A stretch of DNA of 64,000 bases from Glaciimonas sp. CA11.2 (GCF_034314045.1 NZ_JAVIWL010000002.1:1-64000); one strand, 5' to 3'. Counted from the stretch's first letter, positions 44,958 to 53,316 are shown. The notes: generated from the sequence alone by a model not told the origin. Translations and numbers: made by a program.

Positions 44958-45404
44958 TCAGACCGCAAACTTCCGTACCACCCCAGCCACCACGCCCCAG
45001 ATCTGCAGATCATCGTCATCGCTGACAATAATGGTCTTGTAGGCAGAGTTTTCAGGGCGCAGTTCCACCACGCCATGGTGGCGGTACAGGCGTTTCAATG
45101 TGAATTCATTGCTGATCACAGCAACAACGATGTGGCCATGCCTGGGTTCGATCGAGCGGTCGACCAGCCCCCGGTCGCCAGCCAGAATGCCAGCGTTGAT
45201 CATGCTGTCGCCCTCGACCGTGAAGTAAAACGACGCTGCCTTATGTTTTACAAGATACGTATTGAGGTCAAGACTTTCCTCGACATAGTCCGCAGCGGGG
45301 GAGGGGAAGCCGGCGGGAACTTTGATAAGAAACAACGGAACAGCGAATGCCAAAGGGCGGGTGAAACCTGGAGAGGACGCTGTGCCAGGCTGACTGGTGC
45401 GCAC
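44958..45404 (-). CDS. umuD: UmuD-like SOS mutagenesis protein (S24 peptidase fold)
   Basis: LexA-like autoprotease. The cleavage site is likely in VPAGFPSPAADY. The catalytic Ser is in TVEGDSMINAGILAGD and the Lys in EFTLKRLYRHHG. Length (148) is normal. The start is a GTG at 45404; the ribosome-binding site is weak. A near-consensus LexA box lies 41 bases upstream. It is the first gene of an operon whose umuC is truncated, so it may still be induced by SOS without making pol V. Confidence 0.88.
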   Translation of the reverse strand: MRTSQPGTASSPGFTRPLAFAVPLFLIKVPAGFPSPAADYVEESLDLNTYLVKHKAASFYFTVEGDSMINAGILAGDRGLVDRSIEPRHGHIVVAVISNEFTLKRLYRHHGVVELRPENSAYKTIIVSDDDDLQIWGVVAGVVRKFAV

Positions 45405-45444
45405 GCTTGCGTGCTTTTCAAGGGGCTCATGGAGAACTTAAATA

Positions 45445-45464
45445 TACTGTATGAATGTACAGTA
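45445..45464. promoter_or_regulatory. LexA (SOS) box
   Basis: TACTGTATGAATGTACAGTA matches the gamma/beta-proteobacterial LexA consensus (CTGT-N8-ACAG) and forms a palindrome. It sits 41 bases upstream of the umuD start on the reverse strand, exactly where SOS operators act. Confidence 0.92.
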
Positions 45465-45489
45465 TATTATCACCTCAGAGAAACGGCGT

Positions 45490-45716
45490 TCAGCTATTCT
45501 CATACGTATCTGGGTACAGTAGCTATCTGTCCAGTCCCGTTCCTACCAAATAGACGGCAAGTTTCGCGCACACTGGCATTCTGGATATGGGGAAGCAAGC
45601 CCAAATCATTAAGCGTTTGTATTCAGGGCGGGGCTGCCCAAGGCAATCTCGCCGACGACCATCGGATACGTGAGTGCAAGGTCTTCGTCAAGCAGGTTTG
45701 CATGCGGAAAAATCAT
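45490..45716 (-). pseudogene. VapC-like PIN toxin remnant
   Basis: The reverse frame from 45716 reads MIFPHANLLDEDLALTYPMV, then VGEIALGS, the second motif of VapC PIN proteins (VVGEIALGS). After a frameshift the next piece reads GLLPHIQNASVRE. The N-terminal Asp motif and the C-terminal acids are missing. Probably a decayed toxin gene. Confidence 0.4.
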
Positions 45717-46275
45717 AAATAGGGAAGCAAAAATAATTTAATCCCTGAATTTCTTTTTTTCACGCCAGATATCCTGCACAAATGGGGCAGTGGCCCCATA
45801 TAACTCATGACCGCGGCGCATAATAATATGCGCGTCTGTTAGTCAGAGTGGCGTGGCTTTGCTTATAACCAGGCAGGTTTTTGACAACGTGTTTTGACCG
45901 TGCGACTTCTTTAATATTCGACGGCATTCTTAACCTGTGATCTCAGCCATACCTTTGGCTGGGCCTGATCGCATTTCCGGTTGGTGTAACCATAACGGTT
46001 TTGAAGACGACGCAAGATCACCACTGACATTTTCCGTGCAGTTGCAGAGTTTTCAATGGAATCAATGGCATAAGGTAGATTATGATGACTTATCCACAGA
46101 CCTGCCCACACAATCTGGGGATAACTATTTTGAGCGCATGAAAATGCCAGATGCGTCGCGCTCATCTCGGTATAAATGATTTTGTTGTTTTAATAGCCAA
46201 GCAATTGCGAAATTTTTTGTGAGCTACGGATAAAACCATGATTTTTCATCTTTTTAAATCGGCTGGCTTTTTAAT
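45717..46275. other. Gene-free region with a DnaA box
   Basis: Nothing is coded convincingly. A perfect DnaA box TTATCCACA occurs at 46090-46098, followed by TGCCCACA at 46104. Confidence 0.4.
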
Positions 46276-46875
46276 GTGCAACGCATGTTGAGTATCTGTT
46301 CACGAGGTGCCAACGTCCTGCGCGGCGCTCTGGTGTGCATCGACCAGAACAAGCCAAAGCCAAACGTGATCCCGTTCCGTTATGATCCGAGCATGCTCAG
46401 GCGCACCATGCAACCGCAGACGGGGGGCGCGGAACAGGGCGACCGCTCGGAAGCGATGCGCTATACCGGCGCACTAGTAGAGACCATCGACATCGAGGTT
46501 ACGCTTGATGCTACCGATACACGAGAAAATAAGAACGCTGCCAGCCTTGGCTTACGCCCCCAACTGGCGGCTTTGGAGTTACTGGTGTATCCGCAAAGCC
46601 AGCAGGGCACGATGGGGGTGTTGCCGCTGACGGCTCCGCATCTGATGTTCATCTGCGGCACACAGCAAGGCTTGCCCGTGCGTCTGATCAATTACGCGAT
46701 CCGCGAGAACAACTTCGACGCTAATCTGAACCCTGCCTGCGCTACCGTCACGTTGACAATGCAGGTGCTCAACGACACCGATTTGAATTCTGGCGCGCAC
46801 GATTACCAACAGTTCCTAGCATATCAGCAGGAGCTGGAAGCAATCACAGTTGCAGCGCGGCCGCCAGCCAATTAG
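46276..46875 (+). CDS. Contractile injection system tube-associated protein, 5' end doubtful
   Basis: Residues 16-190 resemble the CIS tube-protein family of phage-tail-like injection systems: LRGALVCIDQNKPKPNVIPF, then RYDPSMLRRTMQPQ, and a C-terminal segment VTLTMQVLNDTDL typical of that fold. The protein ends before any LysM domain. The first 15 residues look unnatural and the start (GTG 46276 or ATG 46285) has no good ribosome-binding site, so the gene may be 5' truncated. No sheath, baseplate or ATPase genes are nearby; only a gpD fragment 2.3 kb away. Confidence 0.6.
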   Translation: MQRMLSICSRGANVLRGALVCIDQNKPKPNVIPFRYDPSMLRRTMQPQTGGAEQGDRSEAMRYTGALVETIDIEVTLDATDTRENKNAASLGLRPQLAALELLVYPQSQQGTMGVLPLTAPHLMFICGTQQGLPVRLINYAIRENNFDANLNPACATVTLTMQVLNDTDLNSGAHDYQQFLAYQQELEAITVAARPPAN

Positions 46876-47379
46876 CCTGGAAAATTTGGCAAATCAGTTT
46901 TTAAAATAGTTCGATGGTCAGTAGGCATTGGCTGCAACGCACAGTCATTTTAATAAAATTGCAATGAAAATTCCAATCTCTCAAGATGATCGAATTTCTC
47001 ATTTCCGCGCGGAAATCACAGGTTTTATTAAATTATTAATAATTTGATTATTTTCTTGAAGCATTTTCGGGCACAACTGTGCGCTAACCCTATTCAGGCT
47101 CACGGACAACCTGCTCGTACAACACCGGCAATCAGAATTGGAGAGGATGGAACTCATGGTCCGATTCCCGGCCGTGGTGCTGCAGATAAATTACTGGAAA
47201 CCTTGTCTAAGGTTGGCAGGAAGAATTTTGTAAACAGGTGCTAGCTTCAGTCGGCCGTTTCAAAGCGGGTTGACGACCAGCACGGGGTGATTGTTCTTCT
47301 GGTCGTCAGTGTTGGAGATCAGTATGGTGAAGACCACGTGATGAAACAGCTCGCGTGCATCTCGATGGATGGAAAGTAC
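46876..47379. other. Intergenic region with stray parS-like site
   Basis: A weak open frame (47044-47244, GEDGTHGPIPGRGAADKLLE) may be a small gene or a remnant, but I cannot assign it. The palindrome at 47000-47017 is listed separately. Confidence 0.35.
47000..47017. promoter_or_regulatory. parS: Distant parS-like palindrome
   Basis: CATTTCCGCGCGGAAATC matches the parS unit at 17 of 18 positions, with the 16-bp core perfect. It lies about 15 kb from the parAB centromere. Confidence 0.7.
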
Positions 47380-47808
47380 CTACCTTAAAACAATTAGTTG
47401 GGGCACCGCATCGGCGCCGCACCAGACAATCGCGTTTTGTTCATATTGTTGTCCCAGCACTCTGGCAGATTCACGGGAAAGCCCCAATACGAAGTAGCTG
47501 GGTTCCCCGGGCCAGTTTCCGGTTGGATGCCTGCCGGTCCCGTGAAGATAGGTCAGGCTGCGTTTGTTCAGATCATGCGCCAGAACAGCTTGCCTGTTGG
47601 CGTTGACGGCATCTCCAAGGTTCTGGCTGAAGGGGTTACAGGCTGTCATGAACGCGCAGCAGTCGAATTTTGATTGCCGGTAGAGCTTTTTCAGCGCGTC
47701 ATTGACGACACCTATCTGTATCACAAACGAAGGAGGACCATCGACACAGTAGTGTGTTTCCAGGTAGGCCTGGATTATTTGCGGATCGATGTTGCTTGCA
47801 GAAATCAA
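47380..47808 (-). CDS. DUF3293-domain protein in hipBA operon
   Basis: Recognised by the DUF3293 pattern: AFMTACNPFSQNLGDAVNAN, SLTYLHGTGRHPTGNWPGEP, SYFVLGLSRESARVLGQQYE and QNAIVW. Length (142) is normal; the biochemical role of the family is unknown to me. The start is a TTG at 47808 with AGGAG eight bases upstream, and it overlaps the stop of a 51-aa ORF (TTGA). Co-directional with hipBA, so probably expressed with the toxin-antitoxin pair. Confidence 0.7.
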   Translation of the reverse strand: MISASNIDPQIIQAYLETHYCVDGPPSFVIQIGVVNDALKKLYRQSKFDCCAFMTACNPFSQNLGDAVNANRQAVLAHDLNKRSLTYLHGTGRHPTGNWPGEPSYFVLGLSRESARVLGQQYEQNAIVWCGADAVPQLIVLR

Positions 47809-47960
47809 AGGATTTTCTCCTGAATGGCCGACGCCTGTTCGATTGTGCTTGTCATGGAACCGCGGATATATAAATCTGGTATGGGAGAAGTCAGTGTCAG
47901 TTCACCTGTTTTGTTCTTGAGCAGGCAGCAGTACCCGCGATTGCCTGTCATATCTGGCAT
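47805..47960 (-). CDS. 51-aa ORF between hipA and DUF3293 gene
   Basis: Starts MPDMTGNRGYCCLLKNKTGE with its ATG directly after the hipA stop (TAA-ATG) and ends LTLTSPIPDLYIRGSMTSTI-EQASAIQEKIL. It overlaps the DUF3293 start by two bases. The tight coupling on both sides argues that it is a real gene or a translational relay. The sequence is not recognised; IPDLYIRGSMTSTIE looks ordered. Confidence 0.6.
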   Translation of the reverse strand: MPDMTGNRGYCCLLKNKTGELTLTSPIPDLYIRGSMTSTIEQASAIQEKIL

Positions 47961-49223
47961 TTACGATTCATTTTCCGACAGCAACGTGCAGTTCGTCACC
48001 AACCGGGTCTCCATTACACTGCGAAGGTCATTACCCAGCAAGCGCGCGACCTGGTCGAAGTTTGCCTGAATACGCACCAGAAGTTCGTCCAGATGCGTCG
48101 CAGCAGCCTGGTGCGATGCAAATCCGAATCGTGCAAAATCCTTTAACAAGGCAACCCGGGAAATATCCGATCTGCCGGAACAGACTTGCATGACAAGCCG
48201 TTTCGGGGTTTCATCCGGATTGGGAACCACGTCAAAGGCGGGTGCAAGGCGCCAGCGCTTCTCGTCGGCAGCATAAATGACCGCATGGTTGCGCGGGTGG
48301 TCATCATCGTTGCCCACTACCGCATTGAATACCATCCGGCCAAACAGCTCTGTCCAGTCTTCACGGGGAGCCCCGATGCGGCGCAACTCTTCGGCCAACC
48401 GGGGGTAGCTTGCGCCGCTGCTGTCTGCCGGACTGGTCGGCGGGTATTCGACCTGCAACAGCGATGCGCCGCTCACAGCCATGACGCGATGGTGACCATG
48501 ACGGTCGAACCGCAGAACACGCACGATGCTGCGGCCTCCCATGAAAACGTGGAGACGGGTATCGGCAAAATTAAACCCTGCGTGACGCCCCCATTGCTGG
48601 GTGGCGTGCTCCAGCAAGGCGATATCGACAGTGTCCGTCAGCAGACCAGGCTTTACCAACCAGTAGGTGTCGCCATCCTGTATGGTCGCTTTCGGCCTTG
48701 CGCCACCCAGGCTCGGGGTTGCAAACAGGCGCTTCCTGAGTGCTGCGTTGAGCGGTGGTCTGTTTTCAGCGATCGCCAGCAGTTCCTGGACCAACGCTTC
48801 CAGCTGAGGCAAGCGTGGGCTGGAAAGACTGGCGACGTTTGGCGAAGCAGAGGTGCCAACGGCCAGGGCGCCCCAGCGATCTCCATTTCCCGACAAGACG
48901 AGATAACGCAGCGCAGTGCAACCCTCAGGCAGACCATGCGCGCGACGAAGGAGCGTTTGCCCCCAGGAATCCGGGCATGCGTCCCGCAACACATCGTGCA
49001 GGCCTCCATAACGCTGAAGTTGTCTTATTTCACCCGCAATAAACGGCAGGTTGACCGGGTCAATTGCCCAAGAAAGACCTGCCTCGACATAGCTCGGGGC
49101 ATACCGGAACAGGCCGGCACTGGTCACCGGATCAGTCTTGTACCTTCCCACGACCACCCATTGTCCATTGTCGGGACGCTGGAGATAGACGTACAAGGGT
49201 TTGTTTGCGCTAGAAATATTCAT
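47961..49223 (-). CDS. hipA: HipA-family serine/threonine kinase toxin
   Basis: Toxin kinase of the HipBA system (E. coli HipA phosphorylates glutamyl-tRNA synthetase). The regulatory loop with the autophosphorylated Ser corresponds to PSLGGARPKATIQDG, the catalytic loop is FNAVVGNDDDHPRNHAVIYA (Asp and Asn present), and the metal-binding Asp is in LAPAFDVVPNPDE. ATG 49223 (MNISSANKPLYVYLQ) overlaps hipB by 14 bases and fits HipA N-termini; the frame opens at 49304. About 420 residues is normal length. All catalytic residues are present. Confidence 0.9.
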   Translation of the reverse strand: MNISSANKPLYVYLQRPDNGQWVVVGRYKTDPVTSAGLFRYAPSYVEAGLSWAIDPVNLPFIAGEIRQLQRYGGLHDVLRDACPDSWGQTLLRRAHGLPEGCTALRYLVLSGNGDRWGALAVGTSASPNVASLSSPRLPQLEALVQELLAIAENRPPLNAALRKRLFATPSLGGARPKATIQDGDTYWLVKPGLLTDTVDIALLEHATQQWGRHAGFNFADTRLHVFMGGRSIVRVLRFDRHGHHRVMAVSGASLLQVEYPPTSPADSSGASYPRLAEELRRIGAPREDWTELFGRMVFNAVVGNDDDHPRNHAVIYAADEKRWRLAPAFDVVPNPDETPKRLVMQVCSGRSDISRVALLKDFARFGFASHQAAATHLDELLVRIQANFDQVARLLGNDLRSVMETRLVTNCTLLSENES

Positions 49224-49536
49224 CGTCGTGCCCGGTTTCAGGGCGTGCCCTGCCAGCAGGGTTGTCCATGTGCCAGAGGTCATTCCTGATGGCTGGTGCC
49301 GCATGTTCCAGGACGCCTAAAACATTCAGTGCTGCGAGGTACGCTCCCGCACTCACCGTGAACTCACCACGTTCCATCCGCTGAAGGGTGGGGTGCGAAA
49401 TGCCAAGACGATCGCACAGGTCGCGCGCTGTGATCCGTTGCGCGATGCGCTGCTTGCGCACACACATTCCCCATGACTGAAGGCGTTCGGCAACTAGGGA
49501 GGGGGCCACTGTATGAGCAGGAGTTTTCTTTGCCAT
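49210..49536 (-). CDS. hipB: HipB-family antitoxin/repressor
   Basis: Xre-type helix-turn-helix (RKQRIAQRITARDLCDRLGI, SHPTLQRMERGEF) that binds the operon promoter and neutralises HipA. Length (108) is normal. The operator is probably the 47-bp palindrome about 80 bp upstream. First gene of the operon hipB-hipA-51 aa ORF-DUF3293. Confidence 0.88.
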   Translation of the reverse strand: MAKKTPAHTVAPSLVAERLQSWGMCVRKQRIAQRITARDLCDRLGISHPTLQRMERGEFTVSAGAYLAALNVLGVLEHAAPAIRNDLWHMDNPAGRARPETGHDDEYF

Positions 49537-49614
49537 GGATACGCTGTGGGTGAACGTTATTTTTATATTATACGTATTAAATATATTTTTATGTTATATA
49601 AAATTACAGATGTT

Positions 49615-49661
49615 TGAACATAAAATTTATTTTAATGAATTTAAAATAAATTTCATGTTCA
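49615..49661. promoter_or_regulatory. 47-bp AT-rich palindrome upstream of hipBA
   Basis: Arms of 21 bp (49615-49635 and 49641-49661) pair with a single mismatch around TGAAT; the outer part is TGAACAT...ATGTTCA. It lies 79 bases upstream of the hipB ATG in very AT-rich DNA. Position and symmetry fit a HipB operator or a cruciform-prone site. Confidence 0.7.
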
Positions 49662-49742
49662 TTATTTATCAATGCCATGGGTTATCTGGTTCTGTTGTGT
49701 AAGGCGGTTCTGATAGGGTTGCCGGTTTAATTGCGGAAGAAT

Positions 49743-49855
49743 GCCAATGAACGACGCCTTACACAAGGTTCTCAAACGATTGCATTATCCACTCGAGATC
49801 ATGCTGACCTGCGTGCGCTGGTACGTCGCCTATCCGCTGAGCCTGCGACACATAC
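49743..49855 (+). pseudogene. IS6-family transposase N-terminal fragment
   Basis: Frame MNDALHKVLKRLHYPLEIML followed by TCVRWYVAYPLSLRH matches IS6 N-termini. GGTTCTGTTG at about 49689 looks like an IS6 inverted repeat. The gene ends abruptly at an IS30 fragment. Confidence 0.75.
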
Positions 49856-50352
49856 ATCTCCTGGCAAGTACCACGCTGCTCGCTCTTCAACCATCCTGCG
49901 ATCTGTCCTGGAGACCAGTTTGATAACAGCTTTTCTTCTACAAGGATCCTTAAGTCTGGGCGATTGCCCAACAACATCGATTTGGGGCGTTTCGCCCGTT
50001 TAAGAGAATTTTGTTCCGCTATACTGGCGCGATATTTCGCCACTCCGCCATTCCGGGCTATTTCTCGAGAAATAGTCGACGGTGAACCATTGAGCTTTCT
50101 GGCAATACTGCGAATGCTGCAATCACGATATAAAGCTCTAGATATCGTTTCGCGCTCTTCAAATTTCAGGCAAACCGCACGACGAAGCCTCGGTCGTGGT
50201 GCGATGCCACCATAGTAAAGCGAGTAAGAGTAAACCGTTGCTGCCGGTTTCTCGATGGTTCGAGATATGTCGCTCATCAGATGTCCTTGTTGCCACAACT
50301 GCCAGATCCTGGCTTTGCGATCATCGGTCATTGCTCCGTAAATACCTGGCAT
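49850..50352 (-). pseudogene. IS30-family transposase N-terminal fragment
   Basis: ATG 50352 follows GGAGG and opens MPGIYGAMTDDRKARIWQLW, with the IS30 helix-turn-helix regions (IRSIARKLNGSPSTISREIA) and ILVEEKLLSNWSPGQIAGWL. It stops at CQEMYVS, where the catalytic core should follow, and joins the IS6 fragment. The entire DDE domain is missing. Confidence 0.85.
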
Positions 50353-50596
50353 CGCACACCTCCTCGATTTTAATCGATGAAAAAATTTGGTGTTGCAACC
50401 ACCGCTTGAATCCGCCTGTCTTAAAAATGGGGGGATTACCATATGACTTTTAGGCGTAACCGCAGTTTCTGTTCCATTACTCTCCATACCCCTATGACCG
50501 CATAGCGGGAGCAACACCACATTCCCAGAGCAGCAAAAACAAATCCACCAGACGCCGTTCAGGCGGCGTTACTACACAAGCAATTCACAAACAGAG

Positions 50597-50625
50597 AAAC
50601 AGACGGCGCTTAGCGCCGTCTGTTT
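50597..50625. terminator. GC-rich hairpin, probable terminator
   Basis: AAACAGACGGCGC-TTA-GCGCCGTCTGTTT is a perfect 13-bp stem with a three-base loop; the A and T runs on either side suit a bidirectional terminator. It lies in a 610-bp gene-free stretch between the IS30 fragment and ardC (50353-50962). A second, weaker hairpin (CGCCGTTCAGGCGGCG) is close by at about 50555. Confidence 0.8.
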
Positions 50626-50962
50626 GATGGGTAGCATTCTTTTTCTAACCATCGCGTACAAAAGAGTTTTTCGCAGACTGGCAAAAATAGCCTGGTGCGG
50701 CGATTGTGCAATGCATCGCTACGCTCAATGACTCCCCCGTTCAGATTCGCTGCGCTCACTTAGCATGCGGCCTCCCCATTGGCATTGCACAAGCACCTCA
50801 TGCACCAGGCCCCGCCAGCCATACCGCGAAAACTCATTTGAACCGATGCTCACAAAAAGAGCAAAAGACGCTACCCGACAAAACAACGTCACCATCAACA
50901 ACCAGGTCCCGCTTCAAATCTATTTAACCCGATATGTGCAGGGCAACAACAGGAGAAACATC

Positions 50963-51853
50963 ATGGATATTCGCCAAGTCATCACAGATAAAATCATTTT
51001 TATGCTCGAAAACGGTACTACACAATCAAACTCGCGCTGGACTAGTGGCGGACAGGGCGGGTTGCCAAAAAATGCAAGTACTGACGTTGCTTACAATGGG
51101 ATTAATGTTTTGTTGTTATGGGCAGCTGCTGCCGAAAGTAGTTATACATCAAGCCGCTGGATGACCTACAAGCAAGCCGCAAGCGTTGGCGCGCAAGTGC
51201 GTAAAGGCGAAAAATCAACTATGTGCGCCTATTTTGAAATGATGAAATCAAAAACCGATGAAGTCCCAGCCAGCGGGGAAGATTCGCGCAAAGGGTTTTT
51301 CCCCATGTGCAAACCGTTTTTTTTATTTAATATCGCGCAAATGGACAATGTTCCAGAGGCTTTGTTACCGCAAGCCGCCCCGGTTAAAAATTTTTCGATT
51401 AACGAAACCGCCGAACAACTGATTATTTCCACTGGTGCGACTATTAATCATGGTTTTGATAGCGCTTTTTACACCCGTAGCAAAGACGCCATTTCTCTGC
51501 CGAACCGTGAACAATTTCGGTCTCCCGAGGCTTATTACGCCACAGCGTTGCATGAGTTGACCCACTGGACCGGCCACGAAAGCCGCTTAAACCGTGAATA
51601 TGGAAAGCGTTTTGGGGACAATGCCTATGCTTTTGAGGAATTGGTTGCCGAGATCGGAGCTGCTTTCATATCGGGGCATATGGGTTTTGTTGATGTGATG
51701 ATGGAAGACCACGCAAGCTATGTCGAAAGCTGGCTAACAGTTCTGAAAAACGATAAGACCGCGATTTTTACAGCTAGTAAACAAGCCAGCAACGCTTACG
51801 AGTTTATTCTTGCTAAAGCAGCTCGGGAACAACCGGAGCACGCGGAAATCTAA
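50963..51853 (+). CDS. ardC: ArdC-type antirestriction protein (ssDNA-binding/zincin-like)
   Basis: N-terminal ArdC-like domain (about 1-130: WTSGGQGGLPKNASTDVAYN, then SSRWMTYKQAASVGAQVRKG) and a C-terminal zinc metallopeptidase-like domain with the motif ALHELTHWTGH and the downstream Glu in FEELVAEIGAAF. Related proteins protect incoming single-stranded plasmid DNA from restriction during conjugation. Start ATG 50963 is fixed by AGGAGA; the frame opens at 50765. Length (about 297) matches ArdC. An inverted repeat (GTGCAATGC / GCATTGCAC) lies about 190 bp upstream. Confidence 0.88.
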   Translation: MDIRQVITDKIIFMLENGTTQSNSRWTSGGQGGLPKNASTDVAYNGINVLLLWAAAAESSYTSSRWMTYKQAASVGAQVRKGEKSTMCAYFEMMKSKTDEVPASGEDSRKGFFPMCKPFFLFNIAQMDNVPEALLPQAAPVKNFSINETAEQLIISTGATINHGFDSAFYTRSKDAISLPNREQFRSPEAYYATALHELTHWTGHESRLNREYGKRFGDNAYAFEELVAEIGAAFISGHMGFVDVMMEDHASYVESWLTVLKNDKTAIFTASKQASNAYEFILAKAAREQPEHAEI

Positions 51854-51920
51854 CGACCATGGGATGGAACAGAAATTTCTTTTCTGTTCCATCCCATAAC
51901 ATGCGCAAGGAGGCCAACCA

Positions 51921-52053
51921 ATGACCAAGAAAAAATCCTTTCCCGTAGGTTATCGTGAGGAATTCCGGCCACGATGACGAAGACATATGGGAAGATTTTT
52001 CAACTTTTTCGGAAGCGGAACCCGCACGTAACCAAGTCCCCAGGCAGGCGCTA
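51921..52053 (+). pseudogene. Small frameshifted ORF with strong ribosome-binding site
   Basis: AAGGAGGCCAACC precedes ATG 51921, then MTKKKSFPVGYREEF is read. The frame stops at codon 19, but a shift at about 51965 gives GHDDEDIWEDFSTFSEAEPA and RNQVPRQAL to 52053. The combined reading gives a coherent acidic small protein. It is probably a broken small gene downstream of ardC. Confidence 0.4.
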
Positions 52054-52102
52054 TGAAGCGCCTTGCCGATGGTACATTGATGTCAGAATATTGAAAGCGA
52101 AA

Positions 52103-52597
52103 ATGGCAAATCCGATTACCAAAAATAGTGAAGCAAAAAAAATCCTCGCGGAGATGCGGGAAAAATTAGAAAATTTGGGATTGTTGACTATTACGCCAAT
52201 GGAGGCGGTCCCCCGCGCCAAATCGTTATTTTTTTTGCTTATCGCAGAAAATCAACATGATTTACAGTCAGGCAGGGCCATCATTTCTGATGGCGTCATC
52301 GAGGCCCATATTAATCCACAAACATTCAACGTCAAAGTCGATTTTTATGTTGCTGAACAAATCGCGCATACAATCAAGCCGGCAAAGCACGGCAAAAAAT
52401 GGACAGAAGAAGAGGACGCTGAATTGTCGACATTATGGTGTTTGCCAACGACGACGATTAACTATTTGGCCGAATATTTTGCGCGTAGTGCAGTCTCTAT
52501 CACAGCAAGATTGGAAAAAACCGGGAGCACAGCAAGCCGCGAAGCAGCGCGGAACATTAGCAGAGAAAGAGAAATCAGTCTTCCATCGTCAGACTGA
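52103..52597 (+). CDS. Hypothetical protein with C-terminal SANT/Myb-like motif
   Basis: The C-terminal 50 residues (KHGKKWTEEEDAELSTLWCL, then YLAEYFARSAVSITARLEK) resemble Myb/SANT-like helix-turn-helix domains seen in some plasmid and phage proteins. The N-terminal 100 residues (KILAEMREKLENLGLLTITP) are predicted helical and unfamiliar. The frame opens at 51974; ATG 52103 (MANPITKNSE) is a plausible start, without a clear ribosome-binding site. It may bind DNA near ardC. Confidence 0.5.
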   Translation: MANPITKNSEAKKILAEMREKLENLGLLTITPMEAVPRAKSLFFLLIAENQHDLQSGRAIISDGVIEAHINPQTFNVKVDFYVAEQIAHTIKPAKHGKKWTEEEDAELSTLWCLPTTTINYLAEYFARSAVSITARLEKTGSTASREAARNISREREISLPSSD

Positions 52598-52689
52598 CCG
52601 TCTGACGTGAAAAACCGCAACGCCGAAATCGGCCAACGGTTGATAACGTTGTCGGCATTTTCGGGGCAACGTTGGGCGCAAAGCCTGGA

Positions 52690-52896
52690 CTATTTTTTAT
52701 CCGTTGACCTGCTGATTGATTGTCGAATCCTAGCTAGTCTTAATAATCGAATGTGATTATTTTTTCTCTTTTGTTCGGCTGAGAGAGCCAAGGCCAGCAT
52801 CTCTCCATCAACATATCCAGAAAACTTTGAACACGCCCTGAGAAAGGGGTGCCGTCTAAAAATCTCTATCCTCAACGACTCCAACGTGGATTGCAT
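52690..52896 (-). CDS. Small hypothetical protein (68 aa), doubtful
   Basis: Basic frame (MQSTLESLRIEIFRRHPFLR, then SGYVDGEMLALALSAEQKRK) ending 27 bases downstream of stbC on the same strand. Weak ribosome-binding site and no recognised family. Confidence 0.3.
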   Translation of the reverse strand: MQSTLESLRIEIFRRHPFLRACSKFSGYVDGEMLALALSAEQKRKNNHIRLLRLARIRQSISRSTDKK

Positions 52897-52923
52897 ACCC
52901 TTACCCGCATATAAGAAGGGCTC

Positions 52924-53307
52924 TCAGAGGCTTAACATCTTTACAGCTACAACACCGCCAATGGCCCCGCCAATGACTGTAAGCCCGGCCAGTAGGGCAA
53001 TGAGTCGCCATAATTTGCGTTCCAGCGCCTCATTGACCGCGACTAACTGCGTCACGCCAGTGCCCAGTTGCACCCTGATTGCGGCAGACGCGTTCCGGCC
53101 TGCAGCGACGAGTTTTCGTTCCTGCTCTGTGATCATGGACTCGAAGCCCATGCGCGCCGCTAGGAATGCCTTGCCACTTGCCTCCTTTATGGCTTGTTCA
53201 ACGTTCGCTGCCAGGGACGCATCCAATGCTTCCACGCGCCCAATTAAGCCGTCTACATCGATCATCAGTTCTGCCAGGAGCGCTTCCCGAGCGGTTGCAA
53301 TTCCCAT
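52924..53307 (-). CDS. stbC: StbC-like membrane-anchored coiled-coil protein
   Basis: 127 residues: a helical, probably coiled-coil body (EALLAELMIDVDGLIGRVEA...AARMGFESMITEQERKL) and one C-terminal membrane helix (LIALLAGLTVIGGAIGGVVA). Position after StbA and StbB matches stbC of R388. The function of StbC is not well known. Separated from stbB by nine bases. Confidence 0.65.
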   Translation of the reverse strand: MGIATAREALLAELMIDVDGLIGRVEALDASLAANVEQAIKEASGKAFLAARMGFESMITEQERKLVAAGRNASAAIRVQLGTGVTQLVAVNEALERKLWRLIALLAGLTVIGGAIGGVVAVKMLSL

Positions 53308-53316
53308 TGTTATTCC

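Noticed and set aside
45075..45722. Forward-strand ORF of 215 aa
   Set aside because: It is antisense to umuD and the VapC scrap, with no domain and a poor start.
48186..49289. Long forward-strand ORF of 367 aa
   Set aside because: It is antisense to hipA, which has all kinase motifs; the forward frame has no recognisable domain.
49743..50352. A single hybrid transposase gene (253-aa frame)
   Set aside because: The frame continues from IS30 into IS6 DNA by chance; these are two truncated genes on opposite strands.
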